Shown: one piece after another, positions 25,630-36,409 of the stretch
Layout: every line of letters starts with the position of its first letter
Position numbering within the stretch: position 1 is the stretch's first letter
From: Cardiocondyla obscurior
Taxonomy: Eukaryota > Arthropoda > Insecta > Hymenoptera > Formicidae
Length of the DNA: 64,000 bases
Assembly (NCBI RefSeq): GCF_019399895.1
Contig: NC_091873.1
Location: 1,310,001 to 1,374,000 of the forward strand
Direction of reading: 5' to 3'
The notes under the pieces: generated by a model
Told to the model about the DNA's origin: nothing
What the model saw: only the letters and a program-made list of their open reading frames with translations
The model's database searches: none
Program-made: the position numbers and the translations under genes

Positions 25630-25900
25630 TCTTTCGGGATTAGCGGCGTTCTTGAACCAACGCGGTGCAGCCTGATCAGGCAGATGTAGAGCGCTCCAAC
25701 GAACGTCTTGTTCAATTATGCAGCGGCCCGAAATACCTGTCCGCTGATGAGCTCACCGTCTTCGGGTTCGCTTGTAACCGCCGGGATGATCCGTTTCTTG
25801 GCGACACGCGTGATCTTTGGAATTTCGAGCACGATCCTCGGAGGCGTAAATAACCCGAACACCCATGGTCGAGTGATCACGCTATCCGCTTAATTCGTCA
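25630..25900. other. Stretch open on both strands, unrecognised
   Basis: Two plus-strand frames and one minus-strand frame are open here, and their peptides have balanced composition, unlike the Arg/Ser-rich frames elsewhere. The minus-strand frame runs from about 25,893 down past ACAG/GTATTT (exon edge at 25,737), which resembles a 5' splice site. No pyrimidine tract precedes it on the minus strand, so an exon is poorly supported. It could be a remnant of a transposon ORF or chance. I recognise no family. Confidence 0.2.
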
Positions 25901-26519
25901 GTTGACATCGTAATCTAGATATTTAATTTTAATTGACAATCTCACGGTCCGATTGACAAACTTTCAGGTATAAGTACGCCCTCTCGTTAAATCACAACAT
26001 GCCAGGCATTATTTTTTTTTTTAAATAATCGATATAAAATTCTCACTTAAGTCCATTAACTCTTCGTAACTAAATCAGCCGGCGTGAGTTTCTTTGTCGC
26101 GAAGAAACAAATTTCAATTTCGCCGAGGTATTTATTATCAACGGGAAGAGCAATCGATGGCGGCTCTCAGCGTATCATATCGTATTTAATAAAAACGCGC
26201 CTGCATATTCGTTACTACGCAAATAAACTCGATGCACGGTGATCCAGACCGTCGGCAATCCCGTTAAAATTCCGCGAATGGCCACCGAAAAGGCAATCAG
26301 CGTTCCCAGCCATCGACGTCGAAGTTTATCTGCGTCGCGGGATCATTGGCGCGCGTAAACTGCTGTAATAACCCGCCGGATGACGGCGAGGATCGTTCGT
26401 CCATCTTTTGGGTAACAGCCGCACGTTGCCGCAGTTATTAACGGTGGTTTGGTAATTTCGATAGCATTCCGCGGTCGCGTATTGTAGAAATATTTTCCAT
26501 TTCGCGTGCATTCGTCGCA

Positions 26520-26860
26520 TTGATTTTTTAACGCAAGTCGATCACATTGAATACTCGTGATTAACTATAATATTCAAGTTTTTTTTTTTTTTTTTTTTTT
26601 TTGTACAAACTATATTTCGGTAGCAATTAAAATATGGAGAGAAAATCTCAGATACTTTTCGTACACGTAAATATATTATGCAATTAAAATTTAAAACAGT
26701 AATTCATATAGCGTTTAAATAAAAAATTATTTTCTTTATCTCACAGCATAAATTATTTTTTTCTGTTAAAGTATAATAAAATATTAATTGTGAATTATGC
26801 TATTGTGCATAAATTAATTATTCAAGTAAATAGGATTACCGAATCGATTCTCGCTCGATG
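26520..26860. other. AT-rich block with 24-base poly(T)
   Basis: AT-rich sequence containing T(24) at 26,579-26,602, then TTAATT-rich DNA. No retroposon structure was found. Confidence 0.6.
26579..26602. repeat. Poly(T) tract, 24 bases
   Basis: Uninterrupted T run ending at GTACAAAC. Simple repeat. Confidence 0.95.
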
Positions 26861-26869
26861 TCCGTCGGC

Positions 26870-29580
26870 ATGAAAGCGGCGTAATACTAGATAAATTTTG
26901 CGTCTCGGTATTAAATACGAAATATCAATCTGCGCGACCGCAGTCTCTTCGCTTTGATTGAAAATTGCGAGTCTGCGGCTCGTCAACGTGCGCGACCGCG
27001 AAAAGTGTCGCGCGGGAGGCGAAATCGTAGTATCGCACGGATATCGGTTCGCTTTTGGACTCGGTAGATTTGAATCTGTTGCGGTCGAGCGTCAGCGAAC
27101 CGGCCCCGAAAATCCAGGTCGTACGGATGCTGCGCGCTGTCGTTCGCCAGCCCGGAACAAGCGCGCTTGACGTTTCTGCTTGTGTTTTCGCGGGGGTAAA
27201 CAGATAAATCACCGTCCCGCAAAGGACCGTCGATCTCGCTGGTCCTCGCCGAGAGGAAATGCGATTCAGTCGCGTGCGATACATCAAGTAACGACACGCT
27301 CGATGTGCTGACGGATGATCAGAAATTATTTCCCCAGACGTAATTCGATCGCGAGTCCGGTTCTCTTTAGTTAAATTATCTTCGGTCGATCCCGATCGGA
27401 TAATCGCGACGCATAATCTGGGGCGTTTCTCTTCGTTTCGCGCGCGAGAGACTACAGCGATTGAACGCATTTTTCTTCGGGGTGGGTCGGTTCGCTTGAT
27501 TAATGATCCCGGCTAATCAAATAAACAATTCTACATCTGTCGACCGAGTGCGCTACCGAGTCGCGACCAGACGCCCTTCTTTTTTCCGGTACGGTAGCTG
27601 CCTCTTATTTTTCCCCGCACGGCCGTCTCGCAGTTCCTGAAGAAGACATGGTTTATCTTCGGTCTCCGACGGTCGCCGTCGATTCGTTTGTTCCTCACGG
27701 CTCGACTTGCATTCCCTCGACCGAGAAGCGGCGCAAGAAACGGCGCGGGACTGAAGAAACGCTAGGGCTTGAGTTACAGTGGGGGCCGAAGTAGACTCTC
27801 GCGGCGGGAAGAAGAGAGAAGCGGTATCCAAAGGAAAAACGCACTCGCCGTGCCGCGTGACTCTAGAGTGGCAATTAGAAGGATTAATGATTCCGTCGCG
27901 GGAGTCTCTTCCTCGCTTCCTCGGAATTCCCCGGAGTATCGCACCGAGAGCCCTGCCGGCGGGCCGAAAATCGTCGCGATTAGATCGTGCGAGCGGAGTC
28001 GCGAGCACGTTCATAAATCAACGTTACGTCCGTTTAGCGTCGACGTGAAGGGACGGATGTTCCTCGGCGTGTCTACCAGGACGTCGAGTCGTTCGGCAAG
28101 CGTGTAATGTGGTCAACGCTTTCGGAGGAGTTATAATTAGCGCGGCGATTATTAATCGCTAAGAATTGAGGCGAGTGCGCCGATAGAAAGTAGCAATAGC
28201 GGCCCAAATTAAAGCAGCATATTTTTGCCAGGAGTATAGTAATTAATATCTTAGAAAAATTTATTTCTTTTCAAGAAAATCGAGTCTTTATACACTTGGA
28301 AGATTGCGAATCGAAATGATTTAGCGTTGGTTTTTATTTACGTAATTTAAGTTATATATGATAATACGAAGAAAGAATGGAATTTCTCCCAGCGATACAA
28401 GACAAATAAAAGGCCTCCGCCTAGGTTATAAAGTACGGTTACGCGATGAGTTACGAAATTTCGTCGAGGTTATTTCGATTAACCCGAGGCTTCCTCGATG
28501 TATCTGCGAAGTTTCGCGAATTGAAACATACAACTCATCTGGCTGCGGTAACATAGCCCGAGAGCACAAGTCTCCTCTCTTTCTCTCTTTCTTATCGTTC
28601 CTTTTGTCGTTTCGCGAACACGCACGGCGATTTTCACGGTTCCGCCGAGCGAATCGAGACGTCTCTGTTAAGCAACGAGGTTTGCCGACGGCGAAGAGTT
28701 CGCCAGCTCGGAACCGTGACGGCGCTGGAGCCGTGAGGCGTCTCTCTTCGGAACGACGGCGACGACGATGACAACGACGACCGCGACGACTACGACGTCG
28801 TTCCTGAAACGAAATTACGACGATGCGCGCATCTTGCCGCGCTCAAAGTAGATTTATGAACCGCGGGCACGAACGCCGGACGATACACAGATAATAATTT
28901 TGCAACTCGACGAGAGAACTCGTTTAACCGACTCGCGTTACGCGCTACAACTTAAATAGAGCCATTCCTCCGTGTTTCCCGACCTGAATATTTTATCGCT
29001 ATTTATACAAGTGTCTCAAAGAAGTATTTTAACATAATACGAACAAGTGCTTGCACAAGCGCCCTACATAAAAGATGAAGAGCTGCGCATGAATCATTTT
29101 CCTCGCAAGTTTTTCGCCGTTCCTTTTGCGCCAAAGAACGAGTCGCGAGCGTTTAAGTCGCGTTCTTAAATTTCCAATTTTCCTTCTCGGGATGTGTTTA
29201 TGATATATTCTACACGCGCGGCACGTTCTATCTTTCCAATTTAAATTTTTTGTCGTATTTGCAGGGTCTTTTCGACTCGGTGCTTTTGTCACTTTGTGAC
29301 AAAATGCGAGAATATTTATAATTTTGGAATAATTGAAAAAAAAGAAAAAGAAAAATTGTTATATTAATTCTTTAGCTGATGTAAGATACAATTCAATTCT
29401 ATTCCTTTCTATCGCTGTACGTGAGCGACGACGTCTGGAACGAGTATGATTTATAGGAAAGCCGGTTGAAACTTTGTACAACAATCGTTGTCATCGCGTA
29501 ATCGCAAAGTGACGGCGTTGCGTCGCCTACTCTCGGCGCGATGCAGAACGAAAAGTGAGATTAAGTCGCAGCTAAGCCGG
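26870..29580. other. Gene-free stretch, GC-rich in parts
   Basis: The parts at 26.9-27.5 kb, 27.55-28.1 kb and 28.55-28.8 kb are CpG-rich and open in several frames on both strands. The GACGAC-type triplet run at 28,750-28,800 is low-complexity. No splice-bounded exon, TATA-led leader or known protein was identified. Confidence 0.45.
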
Positions 29581-29625
29581 CCACGTGCTCGCGCTCCTTC
29601 TGTCTCTTTTCTCCTCCATATCTAC

Positions 29626-29627
29626 AG
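29626..29627 (+). other. Strong 3' splice-site-like sequence
   Basis: A pyrimidine tract of about 30 bases (29,594-29,620) leads to ATCTACAG at 29,627. An ATG with good insect context (CACAATGGG, at 29,725) follows about 100 bases later. Its frame runs into the left end of the mobile element at 29,749 and stops there, so if this was an exon the insertion has disrupted it. No donor was found. Confidence 0.25.
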
Positions 29628-29748
29628 CGGCAGTACGTAAATCACCACGACGGAGGCAGACAGTTACGAGTTCACCGATACAAACGATTGTGTTTTAGCC
29701 CGCTCGCGGAACACGCGGGGCACAATGGGCGAAGCAAAGCAGTCTATA

Positions 29749-30191
29749 CGGGGTGTTCTAAAAATACGCGTATTCTTACTGGCCGAGTATTTTTGGGGCC
29801 GAGCTCTCCGCTCGTTCTTAGCATTGATTTAAAAGCGGAATTAATTCGTGGGAATTTATAGGGGACCAAAAATCGGAATTAAAAGAAAGACCGAAAGAGC
29901 GATTAGGAATATATTTTTTCTTTTTTTCTTTTTTTTTAGTTTTGAAATAAATAAAATTAACGCAGCTTATTTTTAAACTTAGGAAAACCATGGAAATTGT
30001 CAAATAAATTTTAATCGACTTTTAATTTATCGAAATAATAACATAAATTTGCGAAACGTCAAATTTGCGAGTTTTTGCTCGATCAGGTTCGGCTCTTTTT
30101 AAATTAAATCTTTTGAAATTCCCGTGAGCAAAAATGCCGGATGCGGTCGACAAGAAACATTCTCGTTATACTATCTTTCAGTAACACCCCG
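29749..30191. mobile_element. MITE, Tc1/mariner-type (443 bp), non-autonomous
   Basis: The left terminus CGGGGTGTT (29,749-29,757) is matched exactly, in inverted orientation, by AACACCCCG at 30,183-30,191. The similarity continues inward for about 10 more bases with small gaps (CTAAAA-type against CTGAAAG-type). Both ends are flanked by TA (29,747-29,748 and 30,192-30,193), the target duplication expected of the Tc1/mariner superfamily. The interior is AT-rich, with pyrimidine tracts and no transposase frame, so it must rely on a transposase encoded elsewhere. The diverged termini suggest an old insertion. Confidence 0.6.
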
Positions 30192-30199
30192 TACAATGA

Positions 30200-33100
30200 A
30201 AGAACGAGGATGTGGCGTCCAGAAACCAGAAGACGGGAGCCGTCCAGCTGTCGCGGCCACATCAGAGCGTGTCGCGTATACAACATGATATACCTATCCT
30301 TTTCCCGTGCAATTTAAACGTTTCTCTGTCCGTGCAAACTGGTCCGGTATCTCTCGGCACTCCCTCAGCTCCTTCAGCGGATACCTTCTCGAAAGACATA
30401 ATCTCGCGCTGCTTAACAAAGCGTCCTACTAGATTTACGGATTTAACATTTTAATACTCGCATCTTTGAAGCTTCGTCGCAAATTATATGTTTCACTCCG
30501 CGGACTAAATTCGTAAATTAACCAAGCCCAGCTTATTTTCCCGTTTTTGTAAAAAGTAATAATCTCTACAAATATCTCGGTGCAAGTATTTTTCTTTAAA
30601 GGTAATTAATTCTGTTATTTTTAAATTACCGTTAACAGCACATAAACAATTTTTTAATTACGTTATTTATTTTCCGCCGCTTCTCTTTTAAGCGTTACAC
30701 GCCGCTGAGACGTGCAACAAATCAAAGCTAATCTACCATCCATCTCCGCCGATGGCTTTCTCGCGTGTATCTGGTCTTCGTTCCTGTCGTGCTCGTTATT
30801 ACGCGCGATCGCGCGCTCCTTCCTCTTACTTCCTCGCTCCAGTTTCCATCGGCGTTTTCTTCGCCGTCGATCTATCCCCCTCGGCCGCGCGCGGGCTATT
30901 TTTGCCGCCGGCAAATTCTCCTCTGTCGCACGGCGACACGTACCAGCGCGACGGCGTTGAAAACTGTCTCCTCGCGTTGCCGGCGTTTAATATTTTAATC
31001 CCCCGCCCTGTCGGCCAACGTTACGCGAAATCCTTTCTGATATTAAGCGCAACGTCGCCGAATACAACCGCGCGATAACTTCCAACTCACGACGCAACGT
31101 TCGGTCTTATCTCGACACCGAATGTCATTAGATCCTTCGAAGCTGAACTTTCGGAGGTTTACATTTTAGATGAAGAAAATTAGCGATAAGTGTTGTAAAG
31201 CGAGAGTTAATCGCGCGTCTTTTTTTTTTCGACGGTTATATTAATTTCGTCGCGCTAGAAGTAACGATGCGTCGGTGCGTGCTATAAATCACAGCTCGTC
31301 GAACGTGATGGACCACGTGCGGCTGCGCGTCATATATTTCTCGAAACTTTTTTCACTGTGTCACCGATATAACTGCGGCTGTCCGTTACACGGTTGAATT
31401 TCGACGGGGGGGATTAATCAGGGAGTCATGAAATTAGCTGTCGTCACTTTTCATCTTCATCATACAAAATTTGACGCGCGCTCGTACGCATCGGTCAATC
31501 GCCGTCGCATTTTATTTCCAGCGTATGAATAAATAGCGACGCGAAGCGAGCCCGCCGAATGCGCGCGACAGTTGTTCGTGTGTGCGATGTTCATAAAGTA
31601 CGATTAATTTCCTCAACGTACAAATCTCGCCACGGCAGTGTACCGGATTTTACGTTAAAGATTCAAAGCAGCGGCAATAAAATATTACGCTATAATTGAA
31701 GCCGTCAGGTGAAAAAAAAAAAAGAGGGATTTGCACCCGCCATCAATCTTGAATCCAGAACCTGACTGTATAATCGAATGTGACACCAAAATAAATTTTT
31801 ACGAAATGGCGAGTGTTCCGAGAGAGAAAGGGGAGAGGAGCGAGAGAAACGAGAATATCGTTATTAAACGATGCAAAAATATTCGCGCAAAAATATAAAA
31901 ATAAATTAATCGCAAAACGCCGCAGTTTAATCACTGTGTTAATTTAATGCGTTTACGTTAATTGTAAAGAATTTTTTCTTTTTTTTTGTTCGAGATGAAA
32001 GGTGGACTTTTGTTCTTTGGTACGTTCTGCAAACTTTCTTCTCAGGTTGTTGGGATCATCGGAGGATGCCACTTCAAGGCAACTTGGAATCTGTTAATTA
32101 GCGCGATCTCGAGAAAGCTCGAGATTCGGAACATGAATCGGTGCTTTCGAACAAGCAAACTCCAATAATCTCGTTCTCTTCCAGTTACATCTCGCCTATA
32201 CCTTTCTCTCTGCCGCGGAACTGTACCGGAGATGACTTTTTGCCCGATGGTATCGGTCCGTACTAGAAAATGTTTCCGATTGTATCAATTTCAACTCGCT
32301 ATCAGTTCCTCGCGCGTAAGTTGAACAAAACTTGAGCGATCGGCACAAATCGCGCCCTCAGGAAACGATAAGAGTGTAAAAAAAGAAAAAAAATGTTTAA
32401 CGTTGCGCTTATTTGTCTCTATTTAATTTGCGAATAAAATTAATGTTTTAAATTACGTTATTTAAAAAATTCTACTAGTACCGCCCGGAGAGATTTATTT
32501 CAGGTGCTATCGAATACTTTGAACGGCAATTTAACATTCGAAGCTTGTCGATCTCCGCGCGGCCTCGTTCGAATAATTTTGCACCTCTTGGCCGGACGAA
32601 GGTCGATCTCGAGTACGAGTTTTGTTCGAATTAGTCCGGTAGCCCTTGAAAGCCGTGTCAATTGCAGATTGCACGTGATTTCGGCGTCATACGTACGGGC
32701 GCGGCTTAACGACAAGCGTCCGCGTACGATGTCTGCCTATAATTAAGCTGACAAGGTTTGACGACGTACGAGGGCATGGAACAATGGTAGTCGGTTGGTC
32801 GGTGCACGCCGCGCTGCTGCAGAGAGCGAGAGGACCAAGTACGAGAGTAGAGAGAAAGGGACAGGGCCCGAGCGTCACCGCCGTGATGCGTGTCACGCGA
32901 CATGACGCGGTCGTGTCACGCCAAAATGTACTCCGCGTGACGACCGACGAGTGCGACGACACGTCGCGATTATTTATCGCGCATCGGAAAGCCGCCGATC
33001 GCTGGGAAGCATCGACCCACCGACTCTCCCTCCCCTGGTAGTATGGAATGGTTAATGGAATTACACGGGATATCGCGCACCATCGGGACATCTTGGATAA

Positions 33101-33390
33101 TTTCGTTAACGAGGCGATTGCGCTTTAATGACAGATACCATATTTTAATGACAAATATCGCGGAATCGCTTCAAACGCGCGACACGCGCTCGTTAAGATA
33201 AAACCGGCTAGATTCCACAAAAGGAAAGCATCGAACGCCAGCTCTTTCTTAACTTTAACCAACCTTTTAGCGAAATTTTAATTTTTTTTATTTTACTTTG
33301 AATTATCTATTTTTAATCGCTGATGGGGGAAAAAATAAGAAGACCCCGTTGAATCTCGTTCCGTACGTAGAAAGCATTTCTCTTCTTTTT
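30200..33390. other. Gene-free stretch, non-coding
   Basis: Blocks at 30.66-31.08 kb and 32.5-33.06 kb are CpG-rich and open in overlapping frames on both strands. A good acceptor ends at 32,045 (CTTTCTTCTCAG), but the open frame after it is not donor-bounded. A near-repeat (TTTAATGACA x2) lies at 33,124-33,153, with starts 20 bases apart. Confidence 0.45.
32482..32503. repeat. Dispersed short repeat, copy 1
   Basis: CGCCCGGAGAGATTTATTTC is close to the sequence at 53,206-53,223 (GCCCGGAGATTTATTTC); both are preceded by ACTA plus a few bases. One copy carries an extra GA. It could be a fragment of an interspersed repeat or of a transposon terminus. Confidence 0.4.
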
Positions 33391-33399
33391 CCCCGTCAG

Positions 33400-33445
33400 C
33401 GGTCGATCACGCAATATCTCCGCACGAGTCGTTCCGTCTTTTAGA
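33400..33445 (+). other. Possible 46-base microexon
   Basis: A pyrimidine tract of about 20 bases leads to CCCCGTCAG at 33,399, a strong acceptor. The segment ends in TTTTAGA followed by GTAAGA at 33,446, a good donor apart from A at the last exon base. It is open in at least one frame (one base plus 15 codons). It could be an untranslated exon of a transcript that continues to 36,303, but nothing in the sequence proves a link. Confidence 0.2.
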
Positions 33446-33750
33446 GTAAGATATTGTCTTATTTATACGTGTTAGAATATATTTACTTCACCGGATCGGT
33501 CATGTAACTCGCGACATAACGAGTTAAAGTTCTGCGAACGATCGACGAAGAGACGTCGGTCGTACGGCTGGGGCACGTGGCTCGCGCGCGCGGTACACGG
33601 ACACGCAGCAGACGAAGTGGGGATAGCATGTCACGGAGTTACGTTAATTATTTTACATATTAGATGCGAAAATTTATTAATTAGGCATCGCGTAATAGTT
33701 AGATTGTTATTCAGTCGGTTCTCGCACTATTTAACTTTTCCTTCGTAGTC

Positions 33751-33774
33751 TTATTTATTTATTTATTTATTTTA
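33751..33774. repeat. (TTTA)n microsatellite
   Basis: About five TTTA units. Simple repeat. Confidence 0.9.
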
Positions 33775-33779
33775 CGAAT

Positions 33780-34660
33780 ATGCGCCAGGCGAAATAATAT
33801 TAATCACCGTGTCTCAAATTTTGATTAATGAAACTTCGAGATTTTGAGAAACAAGAGAGTTGTTCGTAACTTCACTCCGGCTAATATTTTATGCCATTAA
33901 TAATTAAGCACCGACTTCTTGCGCTGTTGTGATAATATTAAAAAACTTCGCCGCGCGTAGAATCGCTTTCTCGTTACCTTTTGTTTTTCTACAATTAAAA
34001 ATTTTTGCCAAGTCAAACTCTCCGCGGACGTTTCTCGAGAGGTCCAGTTGTTAAAGAGCCATGAAATTATTCGCGGTTTTGGGAAACGAGAGACAGGCGG
34101 AAGAAGCGCGGCAGAAGCTGCCGGCGGCAAGAAGGGGAAGGTAGGAGAATTCAAGCTGAGAGCATAATGAGCGGGCGGCAGGTAATGAAGACCGCTCAAT
34201 CTACCCTCTCTCGCACGCGGTCTTTCCCAAAGGGCATACTCGCGCTCCCTTAACTCCGATCCTCGCCGCTAATCCGTTTAATCTCGACATAATTAATCAC
34301 CGTGACGCTTTAATAATTCTTTGACCTATGCATTACCCGGCGGAATCCGAAGAAATGGAAATCCGACGAGCCAGATATCCGAGGATTTACAGCACGCCTA
34401 GAAATTCCAGAATCAAGCCTTTTATAGAATCCAAGAAAAAAAATAAAAAAACAAAAAAGCAACAAAGGGAAAACGGAAATATTACGATCTTAAACCGCGC
34501 GATGACGCGTTTGTTCAAATATCGTAATGGATCTAAAATCGCGATAATTCCAAAATATCCGGCTCTGAGAAGCGCTTCACGAATTAACAGCCAAGACACT
34601 GCATTATAAGAACATACAAATCATCCCGAGAGCCACGTCAATCCGACAGATCTTTCGAGT
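33780..34660. other. Gene-free stretch, non-coding
   Basis: Short frames only. An A-rich run lies at 34,434-34,462. Nothing recognisable. Confidence 0.5.
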
Positions 34661-34663
34661 GGT

Positions 34664-34988
34664 CGTCATTTGCATTTTTCGTGACGGAAACTCCGAGTTA
34701 CTGTTTGCCGTCGCATTCATTCGTCACGTCAACGGCATCGATCGTTCTTCCCGGTTCCTGAGCTGCCAGATGCTTTCGATTTTTTCCCGTCCCTTCGAGG
34801 ATGGGCCTCGTCGCGGTGACAGTTTGCAAAGGATTTTCCACAGGGTGACTTTATCCGCGCGCTCACGTCGACCCTCGATGCTTTCGGGAATGTATTTGGA
34901 CTGACCGCTCCCGTACTCCAAATGCACTCTGTGGTGTTTGCACGGGATCCATTGTGGGCCCTTGCGATGATTTTCTGTTTATGCAAAT
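34664..34988. promoter_or_regulatory. CGTCAT/octamer composite plus second octamer
   Basis: CGTCAT at 34,664-34,669 overlaps the octamer ATTTGCAT at 34,668-34,675, the same pairing seen at 5,555-5,568. A second exact octamer ATGCAAAT lies at 34,981-34,988. Both sit within about 600 bases upstream of the TATA box at 35,274. POU-domain binding is inferred from the motif alone. Confidence 0.3.
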
Positions 34989-35273
34989 ATGAGCGTTCGG
35001 AAGACACTCGAGGGAAAGTACAGCACTGGACGGGGCGCGGTTTTGCAACGACTACAACTTAATACTCATTCGCGATATTTCGTGCACCTGCGAGGTACCT
35101 CAAGTTCCTAACGTTCTAACAATATTTAATACTTCAAAATAATATATTTAAAAAATGTATTTGACGAGGAAAAAAAATAAAAGAAAATTAATGATTTATT
35201 CATGATAATTGGCATTGTTTATTGTACTCCGCGATTGGCGTTTTTCTTTTCAACGAAGTTATATCGAAGAAGA

Positions 35274-35281
35274 TATAAAAG
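35274..35281 (+). promoter_or_regulatory. Consensus TATA box
   Basis: TATAAAAG followed by CGG is an exact match to the metazoan TATA consensus. The expected start is near 35,304-35,306 (sequence GACCACCA). From there to 35,483, about 180 bases, there is no ATG, and the first ATG opens the short frame at 35,484. A splice-ready exon lies 0.8 kb downstream. Together these make the best core-promoter candidate in the window. Confidence 0.4.
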
Positions 35282-35483
35282 CGGCTCGAACGGCGTACCT
35301 GACCACCAATTATTCTCGCATCTCATCCAACTGCTCTTTCGTCCTCTTTTGCCGCCTGCCCTTCTTCCCCCCTCACACCCCCGGCTCTCAAACGCGTTTT
35401 AACGGACCACCTCAGTCCGAAACACCGGGGAAGATAATTCAGATATCATCCCTCCGATTCCCAAGCAATCCGAACGAACGAGC

Positions 35484-35600
35484 ATGATCGACCCGTGTCG
35501 ACGCACAGCACACAAGGCTGCCTCAGGGACTCGCGTGCCAACTGACGTCTACCAGATTATAAACCGGCGATTACTGACCGATCCCCGAACAGCCGGGTGA
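35484..35600 (+). CDS. Possible small ORF, first ATG after the TATA box
   Basis: A 38-codon frame, ATG at 35,484 to TGA at 35,598-35,600. It is the first ATG downstream of the predicted start site. The peptide begins MIDPCRRTAHK, has balanced composition and no signal peptide or membrane segment, and I recognise no family. The start context (CGAGCATGA) is weak. A donor-like GCCGG/GTGAAG overlaps the stop; splicing there to 36,303 would keep the frame open until a stop at 36,391-36,393. A better donor (ATCG/GTGAGA) lies at 35,718/35,719. It may be an upstream ORF in a leader or chance. Confidence 0.2.
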   Translation: MIDPCRRTAHKAASGTRVPTDVYQIINRRLLTDPRTAG

Positions 35601-35642
35601 AGTGCAGAAAAACGGGGTCCCAAAAGATGGCCCGGATAGAGA

Positions 35643-35688
35643 GGAAAAAAAAAGGAAAAAAAAAAAAGAGAGAGAGAGAAAGAGAGAA
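35643..35688. repeat. A-rich / (GA)n low-complexity tract
   Basis: A runs broken by GG, followed by about ten GA units. Simple repeat within the candidate leader region. Confidence 0.85.
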
Positions 35689-36302
35689 ATCTCTGATGAA
35701 CATTCACAAAAAATATCGGTGAGAACGTTACGCGCACGAGATAATGGATAATTGAAGATCGGATCGATAAGAAAGGAACAGGAAAAATAGGCCAATTGAT
35801 ATTTAAAAGGAAATTATTGAAACAAAATACATTTTAAATCACGGAATAAAAGTTATTCCTATTTAAAAAGGAGACGTAGAGATTTTATTGTTACCCGATT
35901 AACTGCCGCTTTTTCGCGATGCCGATTGGCTCTCTCGTTTGGCTTTGTACGCGCCGCGAGAGTGACTGTCAACTTTAATTGTTATTATACAATTAATAAA
36001 TGTTCACTTTATCGTATCACGAATCTATAATTGACGGATACGTCCGCGGTATTCATCGATTAGATAAATTGTTCATAGTTTCCATAATCCAACCATTCTA
36101 AATAACTGAATATAATTAATATCCAGTTGTTGAAAGCAAATAAAAAAGTTACAGGAAATGGAGCCACGCATTGTGTATTCGATTATCGAAATCTTTCCGT
36201 CAATACGACGACCATTGGCGTTATCTCTAAGCATACGAGATTCGTTCTCGAGAACAGATTTTTACGAGCTGACGTGTGACACGCTTTTTTTTTCTTCCCC
36301 AG

Positions 36303-36399
36303 GACACCTCTCATATATCTCCTCTCCTCCCGACTCATTGAAGGTGCAAATGGCGATCATCGGTCACACCGCCGAAGACAGCATTCCAGCTAAATTCAG
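36303..36399 (+). other. Best-supported exon candidate (97 bases)
   Basis: The 3' splice site is textbook: CTGAC branch motif at 36,268-36,272, an uninterrupted pyrimidine run from 36,284, then CCCCAG ending at 36,302. The 5' splice site is CAG/GTACAAAG at 36,399/36,400. One frame is open across the exon (two bases, 31 codons, two bases). An ATG at 36,350 has ideal insect context (TGCAAATGGCG) and starts MAIIGHTAEDSIPAKF, so this may be a start-codon exon with 47 bases of leader, or an internal exon. The protein is unrecognised. Possible upstream partners are the TATA-led leader at 35.3-35.7 kb or the microexon at 33.4 kb; no downstream partner is certain. Confidence 0.35.
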
Positions 36400-36409
36400 G
36401 TACAAAGAG

